From Cyanobacteria bacterium NC_groundwater_1444_Ag_S-0.65um_54_12 (GTDB lineage Bacteria; Cyanobacteriota; Sericytochromatia; S15B-MN24; VGJW01): 5,276 nt of DNA. Where the stretch lies: NCBI GenBank assembly GCA_016267585.1, contig JACQUT010000226.1:1-5276 (forward strand), read 5' to 3'. Of this stretch, positions 1-4,600 are shown in pieces. Under the pieces are notes generated by a model. It saw nothing but the letters and a program-made list of their open reading frames with translations. It did not search any database and was not told the origin of the DNA. Numbering within the stretch: the stretch's first letter is position 1; every line of letters begins with the position of its first letter. The translations under genes and the position numbers were made by a program.

Positions 1-44
1 ACTATAACAGCTTCATATAGAACTGACTGGAGCGCAGAAGAGGG

Positions 45-1046
45 ATGCTGAAGTCAGAGTCATTTGCGAGAGGGATAGAGGCGGGCATGAATCGCGCGCA
101 TGGGACGACACCACTAGTTGCCAGCGCTGCTGGCAGGCATACCAAACAGTTTGACTGGATAGCAAAGGTGCCAGCTGAGCCACTCTGGCAAAATAAGCGC
201 CCAATTGCTGTTTCGTATAGTGACAGAGATTTTGCTGCCGGTTCTAAACCGATCGCCATTAACACCTGGCAAGAAAAGCAAAGGCAGTGGGATGGCATCT
301 CGTTACCACCGGGCGTCACGCTGGCGATTCGTTGTTTCGGAGCGCTGAGAGTTCTGCGCAACGGTCGATTGATCGAAGAGCATGAATGGGAGAGCTGGCG
401 TGCCAAGTTGCTGCTAGCTTTCTTGTTACATAATCCGGAAGGCTCGACCAAATCTCGTTTGCTAGAAGCACTCTACGGCGCCCGGGTCACGACCATGGCC
501 TCCTTGCACATGAACTTGCGACGACTGCGCCATGCACTGGAACCGGGCTTGGGCAATCGGCAGGGATCGCGCTATGTCTCACATTCGGAAGGATTATACA
601 TATTTGCAGCAAAAACCGGTATCTGGCTAGATACCTGGACCTTCGAATTAGCTTTTCGACCGTTGCCCGAGGTAACTCGGGAAGAAGAAATCGCTCAATT
701 GCGAAAAGCGTTGGCTCTCTATCGGGGTGATTTTTTGCCGGAATTTGAAGAAGAATGGGTCATCACTTTGCGTCAACGCTTCCGCGATCGCGCATTGCTG
801 GCTTGCCGGCGCTTGCTGGCGCTCACCGGAGATCGCGATCCCCAATCGGCTATCGAAATAGTTTATCGTGCGCTGGAAATCGATCCGCTGGCCGAGGATT
901 TTCATCGGGAACTTATATTGCGCTTCATCGAACGCGGCGAACCGCATCGCGCCCTGGAACATTTCCGTCTTTGTGAGCGGCGCTTTCAAGAGCAACTAGG
1001 GATGTCGCCACCAGCCGATCTGGCAGCTCTGGTCGCTGCGTTGTGA
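45..1046 (+). CDS. BTAD-type (AfsR/SARP-like) winged-helix transcriptional regulator
   Basis: This 333-residue protein is probably a cytoplasmic DNA-binding regulator. Residues about 92-187 resemble an OmpR-type winged helix: a short beta-rich start (AIRCFGALRVLRNGRLI), a helical core, the recognition-helix region MASLHMNLRRLRHALEP, then the wing RYVSHSEGLYIF. Residues about 198-333 carry bacterial transcriptional activation domain hallmarks: ALYRGDFLPEF, the helical repeat DPLAEDFHRELILRFIERGE, and a closing LGMSPPADLAAL. Residues 1-90 match no domain I know. There is no ATPase or TPR region, so it resembles a stand-alone regulator rather than a large AfsR/MalT-type protein. In-frame stops at 18-20 and 24-26 show that the frame does not continue upstream. 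The start is uncertain: ATG 45 has GGAG 12 nt upstream, whereas ATG 87 (codon 15) has AGAGG with 5-nt spacing and may be the true start. The target genes are unknown. The regulator call is firm at domain level. Confidence 0.88.
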   Translation: MLKSESFARGIEAGMNRAHGTTPLVASAAGRHTKQFDWIAKVPAEPLWQNKRPIAVSYSDRDFAAGSKPIAINTWQEKQRQWDGISLPPGVTLAIRCFGALRVLRNGRLIEEHEWESWRAKLLLAFLLHNPEGSTKSRLLEALYGARVTTMASLHMNLRRLRHALEPGLGNRQGSRYVSHSEGLYIFAAKTGIWLDTWTFELAFRPLPEVTREEEIAQLRKALALYRGDFLPEFEEEWVITLRQRFRDRALLACRRLLALTGDRDPQSAIEIVYRALEIDPLAEDFHRELILRFIERGEPHRALEHFRLCERRFQEQLGMSPPADLAALVAAL

Positions 1047-1073
1047 TGTCAAGGTTCTGTCCAGTGGCCCGGG

Positions 1074-2477
1074 CTAAACTGGTGCTAGCTCGCGCACCTT
1101 TGCTGGCTTACGTGCCAGATAGCGGCCAGTACCCGGTATTCCCGTGAACTTACCTTCACGAACAATCATTTGCCCGCGCAGCAATACATGACTGGGCATA
1201 CCACTTATCGCGAAGCCCTCGAACGTATTGTAATCCACGCGTTGGTGCTGGGTACGTGCTGTTATCGTGCGGCTAGCCGTCGGATCGAAAAGTACCAGAT
1301 CGCCGTCCGAACCGACGGCGATCGCCCCTTTTTGCGGATAGAGACCCAAGATCTTGGCCGGATTCGTGCTGCAAACCTTGACGAAGGTATGGCCATCAAT
1401 ACGCCCCTGTTGCACACCATGAGTCCACAATAGCGTCAGGCGATCTTCGATGCCGGGGCAGCCATTGGGAATCTTGGCAAAATTGTCACGGCCCAGCTGC
1501 TTTTCTTTAGCAAAGTTGAAAGGGCAGTGATCGGTAGCGACGACCTGGACGGCTCCTTGTCGCAAGGCCGCCCATAGCGCCGCGTTATCTTCCGCTTTGC
1601 GCAGCGGCGGACTCATCACGTACTTGGCACCGCCAAAATCGGGCTCATCGTACCGCGAATCGTCGAGCAACAGATACTGGGGACAGGTTTCGGAGAACAC
1701 CTGCTGTCCACGTTTCTGGGCACGCTTCACGCTAGCCAGCGCCTCGCGGCAGCTCATGTGAACCAGGTAGATTGGCCATTCGAGCAGACGCGCCAGGCCG
1801 ATGGCGCGCTCGGTCGCTTCGCCTTCGCATTGCGCCGGACGGGTCATGGCATGGTAACGCGGATGGGTCTTGTTTGCGGCGATATATTGCTCCAGCAGCG
1901 CCTGGATCACATCGCCGTTTTCCGCATGCACCGCCAGCAGGGCACCCAGTTCGCTAATTCGGCTCATGAACTGAAAAAGACCGTAATCGTCCACACCCAG
2001 CGATCCCTTGTATGCCATGAAAGCCTTGAAAGAGGTTATGCCTTCTTCGTATACACAGCGAGAAATTTCACGTGCTACGCCCTCGTCCCAGCGGGTGAGG
2101 GCCATATGAAAAGCATAATCGATGACTGCTTTGCCGGCAGCTTTGGCATGCCACTTGCCCAGCGCAGCTAGCAGCGATTCTGACCGCTCGGGGATGACAA
2201 AATCGACGATCGTCGTAGTTCCACCCACCGCGGCGGCAATGGTCCCGGTCTGGAAATCATCAGTCGAGCTGGCGCCCATGAACGGCATGTCCAGGTGGGT
2301 ATGCGCGTCTACCCCCCCCGGAAACACCAGTAAACCTGTGGCATCTAGTATCTCGTCATCACCAGAACCTGGCAAATCTTCGCCGATGGCCTGTATCTTG
2401 CCCGCGGCAATAAAGATGTCTGCTACGTACCGATCGATGGCCGTCCAGATCTCACCACCCCTGACAAGGGTTCCCAT
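1074..2477 (-). CDS. hydA: Dihydropyrimidinase / D-hydantoinase
   Basis: This cytoplasmic binuclear-metal amidohydrolase has 467 residues, normal for the family. Dihydropyrimidinases open 5,6-dihydrouracil or dihydrothymine to N-carbamoyl-beta-amino acids, the second step of reductive pyrimidine catabolism; many also hydrolyse 5-substituted hydantoins. All expected active-site residues are visible: HxH in DAHTHLD (H59, H61), the carboxylated lysine and substrate tyrosine in FKAFMAYKG (K151, Y156), H184 in VHAENGD, H240 in LVHMS, S289 in MSPPLR, D316 in ATDHCPF and N338 in PNGCPGIEDR. The strongly conserved DHCPF and GIEDR favour dihydropyrimidinase over allantoinase or dihydroorotase. The start is ATG 2477, because GGAGGT (2485-2490) lies 7 nt upstream. 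A GTG three codons earlier (2486) overlaps that SD and is rejected. The SD lies in a strong inverted repeat (2483-2529). No other pyrimidine-degradation gene is in the window. Native substrate is not readable from sequence. Confidence 0.95.
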   Translation of the reverse strand: MGTLVRGGEIWTAIDRYVADIFIAAGKIQAIGEDLPGSGDDEILDATGLLVFPGGVDAHTHLDMPFMGASSTDDFQTGTIAAAVGGTTTIVDFVIPERSESLLAALGKWHAKAAGKAVIDYAFHMALTRWDEGVAREISRCVYEEGITSFKAFMAYKGSLGVDDYGLFQFMSRISELGALLAVHAENGDVIQALLEQYIAANKTHPRYHAMTRPAQCEGEATERAIGLARLLEWPIYLVHMSCREALASVKRAQKRGQQVFSETCPQYLLLDDSRYDEPDFGGAKYVMSPPLRKAEDNAALWAALRQGAVQVVATDHCPFNFAKEKQLGRDNFAKIPNGCPGIEDRLTLLWTHGVQQGRIDGHTFVKVCSTNPAKILGLYPQKGAIAVGSDGDLVLFDPTASRTITARTQHQRVDYNTFEGFAISGMPSHVLLRGQMIVREGKFTGIPGTGRYLARKPAKVRELAPV

Positions 2478-2482
2478 ATCTA

Positions 2483-2529
2483 ACACCTCCTGCCCAGCAC
2501 TGGATCATGCAGTCTAGCACAGGAGGTGT
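2483..2529 (-). promoter_or_regulatory. Putative SD-sequestering hairpin in the hydA leader
   Basis: ACACCTCCTG (2483-2492) and CAGGAGGTGT (2520-2529) are perfect 10-bp inverted repeats separated by 27 nt. In the minus-strand mRNA the 3' arm CAGGAGGUGU contains the SD of the dihydropyrimidinase, and the 5' arm ACACCUCCUG is an anti-SD, close to the 3' end of 16S rRNA. Folding would hide the SD 5 nt before the AUG. The loop can form a small inner stem (ACTG 2499-2502 with CAGT 2510-2513, 7-nt loop). No U-tract follows, so this is not an intrinsic terminator. The repeat is seen directly; its role as an RNA switch, thermometer or translational-coupling element is inference. A protein-binding DNA operator is the alternative. 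Confidence 0.6.
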
Positions 2530-2560
2530 CGCGGCGCGGAGTCGGTAAGGGATCGAGAGA

Positions 2561-3247
2561 TCAGGCGTCTTTGTCTATTGCCTTGGATATAGTGTCGCTC
2601 AATTTGCGGTGCAAATCATGTTTTTGGAGGTATTTGTTGACCAAGCGATAAGCAAGCCAGCTAGCAGCAATGTTAGCCACCAGGATCGGAATACCGAGCA
2701 AGCTGGGTACTGCCACCAATCCTAGCGCCGTCAGCCCCATGGTAGTACCGGTAACCGCCAGGCTTCCCACTATGCCCTTGACTGTTCCTAACGTGATGTC
2801 GGCGGCAACGTTACCGACGGCCCGGGCCGGTTTCTCTTGCTTTTTGTACAGCGCCCAAGCATTGCGCACGGCAGAGATCCCGCCATCGAACAGGAAACCG
2901 CTTTTCAGGTTCGACTTGAGGGTCGAGATCCCGAGCTCGCGCCAGAATTTGCCCCATTGTTTGACCACTCGCCAGGAATCCTGGTAGGTCTGCGGCGCCA
3001 ATTCAATAACCGAATTCAGGAGTTGGGCGTTCTTCCATGCCTTGGCCTGCTGAATCAGGGAGCTGTCTCGATATGCCATCAGTGGTACCACCACGGCCTT
3101 GGCACTATCTATAAACATGCTCGGTGGAGCTTGATAGCTGCTCAGCCTGCGAGTCGTGGGAGGGCCGACCTGCCACCTAGAGTACCACAACGCATCATAC
3201 TTCTGCCTGCGAGCCGTGGTAAGGTCACGAGATAATACACCTTCCAT
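2561..3247 (-). CDS. Uncharacterised 228-residue protein with glycine-rich hydrophobic C-terminal region
   Basis: I do not recognise a family. The start ATG 3247 is well supported by GGAGGAG with a 5-nt spacer. Residues 1-40 are polar and basic with no signal peptide. Residues about 60-140 are probably helical and rich in Trp, Lys and Gln (KQWGKFWREL, ALYKKQEKPAR). Residues about 144-205 form a long, nearly uncharged stretch with spaced glycines (TLGTVKGIVGSLAVTGTTMG) followed by VAVPSLLGIPILVANIAASW. This could make two membrane-inserting helices or a glycine-zipper hairpin. The last 20 residues are a charged amphipathic tail (KHDLHRKLSDTISKAIDKDA). Together these suggest a membrane-associated protein with soluble ends, but that is inference. 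It is followed by the dihydropyrimidinase gene after 83 bp on the same strand, so the two may be co-transcribed. A functional link is unproven. Confidence 0.8.
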   Translation of the reverse strand: MEGVLSRDLTTARRQKYDALWYSRWQVGPPTTRRLSSYQAPPSMFIDSAKAVVVPLMAYRDSSLIQQAKAWKNAQLLNSVIELAPQTYQDSWRVVKQWGKFWRELGISTLKSNLKSGFLFDGGISAVRNAWALYKKQEKPARAVGNVAADITLGTVKGIVGSLAVTGTTMGLTALGLVAVPSLLGIPILVANIAASWLAYRLVNKYLQKHDLHRKLSDTISKAIDKDA

Positions 3248-3276
3248 TGTTTCTCCTCCGCTGATTGGATTACCGT

Positions 3277-3296
3277 CAAAGCGATCCTGAGCTTTG
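3277..3296. repeat. 6-bp inverted repeat in the leader of the 228-residue gene
   Basis: CAAAGC (3277-3282) and GCTTTG (3291-3296) are perfect inverted repeats around an 8-bp centre. They lie about 30-50 bp upstream of the ATG of the 228-residue gene, downstream of the AT-rich likely promoter. It could be a 5'-UTR hairpin or a small operator. No U-tract follows on either strand. A match this short could also be chance. Confidence 0.3.
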
Positions 3297-3299
3297 TTC

Positions 3300-3321
3300 G
3301 ATGTTAATATGATGTTATTAT
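3300..3321. repeat. Tandem 11-bp direct repeat in an AT-rich promoter-like region
   Basis: GATGTTAATAT (3300-3310) is followed at once by GATGTTATTAT (3311-3321), with one mismatch. The 11-bp period is about one helical turn, a spacing used by regulators that bind one face of DNA. On the minus strand the same bases give candidate -10 hexamers GATAAT (3322-3317) and CATATT (3311-3306) for the 228-residue gene. I find no convincing -35 for either. The repeat is visible directly; promoter or operator function is inferred. Confidence 0.4.
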
Positions 3322-3381
3322 CAGAACGAGCGGTATTTTCTTTCTTGTGGTCACGTAAGGCTTTCCTTAAGTTTTGGCGCG

Positions 3382-4353
3382 CTAGTAGTAGCCGCGAAAT
3401 TTGAAGAACGCGAGACAGCCGCCTCCGATCGCAGCCATGAGCCCCAGCGCCCAGGCGTACCCATGTTGCCAGGTAAGCTCTGGCATTATTCGGAAGTTCA
3501 TGCCGTAAATGCTCGCTACTAGCGAAATCGACATGAGCGTGATGGTCGCCGCTGTCAAGCGTTTCATGCTCAGGTTCAGGCGGTTGGAAACCATGGTCAA
3601 AAAGGTTTCCTGCACGCTGCTGGCCAGATCGCGGTACAGGTCCAGGGTGTCGGCGATGCGAATGAGATGGTCGTACACGTCCTGGATGTGGACTGCGGCA
3701 GCGTGCGTCAACAGCGGAGATTCGTGGCGTGCCAGCAAGACCAAGGAATCGCGGGTCGGTCCGACGATGCGCCGCAACAGCAATAGCTGTTTTTTCAGTT
3801 CGAAAGCCGGATGCATGAGATTGGCTCTATCCGATTCCTGGAAAATGCGATCATCCAGTTCTGCCAGGCGATCATCCAGGTGATCCAGGACCGGGAAGTA
3901 GTCGTCGACGAGGGTGTCGGCGATCAGGTAAACCAGGAAGGATGCACCCTCGTTTTTTACCTCGGCAGATTCTGCCCAGCGCTCGCGCACGACATCAAGC
4001 ATGGGGAGCGGGTCAAGGTGCGAAGTGATCACGAAATTGGGCCCGAGGAACAGATCGAGTTCCTGCATGGTCACCGCGTGGCGATCGCGATCTAAGCTGG
4101 GATGATGCAACACCATGAACACGTGCTTATCGTAGGAATCCAGCTTGGGCCGCTGGCCGTCGTGGAGGCAATCCTCGATTGCCAGATAATGCAAGCCGTA
4201 GCGCTCGGCGATCCCGGCGAGCTCTTGGGCGGTCGGCGCGGTGATGTCGATCCAGAAGACCCGAGGATCTTCGGGGGGTGGCAGCAGGTCCCGTGACTCA
4301 TACGGGATGAACTCCGGCGCTTCGGGGGTCAGGACCAGCACACGAATTGGCAT
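3382..4353 (-). CDS. corA: CorA-family magnesium/cobalt (divalent cation) channel
   Basis: This 323-residue protein has normal CorA length and architecture. CorA proteins are inner-membrane pentameric channels for Mg2+ and often Co2+ or Ni2+. A long soluble N-terminal domain begins with VFWIDITAPTAQELAGIAERY and contains the family-typical region around IEDCLHDGQRPKLDSYDKHVF (residues 59-79). A long helical region (about 140-262) is rich in Leu, Asp and Arg, as in the CorA stalk helix. TM1 is about residues 265-284, directly followed by the signature GMN (284-286) within YGMNFRIMPEL. TM2 is about 299-317, and the protein ends in a short basic tail, KFRGYY. The SD is weak (only GAG shortly before ATG 4353). 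The upstream region is a divergent control region with palindromic heptamers. The downstream gene starts 134 bp beyond its stop. The family is certain; the transported ion is not. Confidence 0.95.
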   Translation of the reverse strand: MPIRVLVLTPEAPEFIPYESRDLLPPPEDPRVFWIDITAPTAQELAGIAERYGLHYLAIEDCLHDGQRPKLDSYDKHVFMVLHHPSLDRDRHAVTMQELDLFLGPNFVITSHLDPLPMLDVVRERWAESAEVKNEGASFLVYLIADTLVDDYFPVLDHLDDRLAELDDRIFQESDRANLMHPAFELKKQLLLLRRIVGPTRDSLVLLARHESPLLTHAAAVHIQDVYDHLIRIADTLDLYRDLASSVQETFLTMVSNRLNLSMKRLTAATITLMSISLVASIYGMNFRIMPELTWQHGYAWALGLMAAIGGGCLAFFKFRGYY

Positions 4354-4364
4354 GGCTCATTTTA

Positions 4365-4424
4365 GGCCAGCTATGACGGCCACGGCCAGCATGCTGGCCG
4401 GCGCCGCGTGTGACACGGCTGGCC
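4365..4424. promoter_or_regulatory. Cluster of four GGCCAGC heptamers (two per strand), putative operator
   Basis: GGCCAGC occurs at 4365-4371 and 4384-4390; its reverse complement GCTGGCC occurs at 4393-4399 and 4418-4424. The two inner copies form a perfect 18-bp palindrome. The cluster lies between the start of corA and the rightward promoter, and the last copy sits inside the -35/-10 spacer of that promoter. This arrangement suits a dimeric regulator acting on one or both divergent transcripts. The repeats are seen directly; binding and regulator identity are inferred. Confidence 0.5.
4383..4400. repeat. Perfect 18-bp palindrome in the corA upstream region
   Basis: CGGCCAGCATGCTGGCCG equals its own reverse complement. 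As DNA it could be a symmetric protein-binding site ending 9 bp before the rightward -35. As RNA in the corA leader it could fold into a 7-bp stem with a CAUG loop. No T-tract follows on either strand, so a terminator role is unlikely. Confidence 0.6.
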
Positions 4425-4438
4425 TGGCGGGGTATAAC
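4410..4438 (+). promoter_or_regulatory. Sigma70-type promoter reading rightward
   Basis: GTGACA (4410-4415, five of six matches to TTGACA) and TATAAC (4433-4438, five of six to TATAAT) are separated by exactly 17 bp. The predicted start of transcription is near 4445, giving a very short leader before the SD GGAGG (4446-4450). One GCTGGCC heptamer (4418-4424) lies in the spacer. It probably drives the 24-codon ORF and the long gene from 4601. This is a prediction from consensus match and spacing. Confidence 0.55.
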
Positions 4439-4451
4439 GTTTAACGGAGGA

Positions 4452-4526
4452 ATGAGCGAAATGCTGTTCAATGCCTGGGTGACTTCCGAGTACCGGAACC
4501 GCAAATTCGTGATCGATGCGTGCTGA
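4452..4526 (+). CDS. Possible 24-residue small protein or leader peptide
   Basis: A short frame begins MSEMLFNAWV and ends FVIDAC before TGA 4524-4526. A strong SD, GGAGG (4446-4450), lies just upstream. It is too close for ATG 4452 but 10 nt before ATG 4461, which would give a 21-residue product. The promoter at 4410-4438 points directly at it. I do not recognise the peptide; it has no signal sequence or obvious membrane span. The SD region AACGGAG (4443-4449) can pair with CTCCGTT (4535-4541) just past the stop. It may be a true small protein, a leader ORF for the gene at 4601 (stop-to-start gap 74 nt), or the remaining 5' end of a decayed gene. Evidence that it is translated is the SD and promoter only. 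Confidence 0.3.
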   Translation: MSEMLFNAWVTSEYRNRKFVIDAC

Positions 4527-4546
4527 TCCGTTTACTCCGTTTTTAC
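4527..4546. repeat. Short tandem near-repeat TCCGTTTAC / TCCGTTTTTAC
   Basis: TCCGTTTAC (4527-4535) is directly followed by TCCGTTTTTAC (4536-4546), differing by two extra T. An 8-bp word TACCGGAA is also repeated at 4491-4498 and 4544-4551. These lie between the 24-codon ORF and the gene at 4601. No function can be assigned; small duplications in a decaying sequence are as likely as regulatory sites. Confidence 0.3.
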
Positions 4547-4600
4547 CGGAATCCAGGACGGGTATGTCTTGCTAGGGATCTGTAGCGCCCAAATAAACAT

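Noticed and set aside
3..21. TATAAC and TATAGA near the left edge as -10 elements for the BTAD gene
   Set aside because: The -35 region would lie outside the window, so the promoter cannot be judged.
2..451. Minus-strand 149-codon open frame opposite the BTAD gene
   Set aside because: Its composition is unlike a folded protein, and the plus strand has clear BTAD and winged-helix homology; it is an antisense shadow.
1061..1082. Dyad CCAGT...ACTGG around GCCCGGGC between the convergent BTAD and dihydropyrimidinase genes, as a bidirectional terminator
   Set aside because: The 5-bp outer stem is poorly stacked on the central palindrome and no T-tract follows on either strand.
1758..2171. Plus-strand 137-codon open frame opposite the dihydropyrimidinase
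   Set aside because: It mirrors conserved active-site coding sequence on the other strand and has no SD support.
2837..3235. Plus-strand 132-codon open frame opposite the 228-residue gene
   Set aside because: The minus-strand gene has a strong SD and a coherent hydrophobic pattern; the plus-strand frame has neither.
3356..3369. Hairpin TAAGG-CTTT-CCTTA just after corA as an intrinsic terminator
   Set aside because: The stem is only 5 bp and AT-rich, and in the corA transcription direction it is not followed by a run of U.
4569..4597. TTGCTA-17-AATAAA as a promoter for the gene at 4601
   Set aside because: Each hexamer matches only four of six, and transcription would start at or past the ATG.
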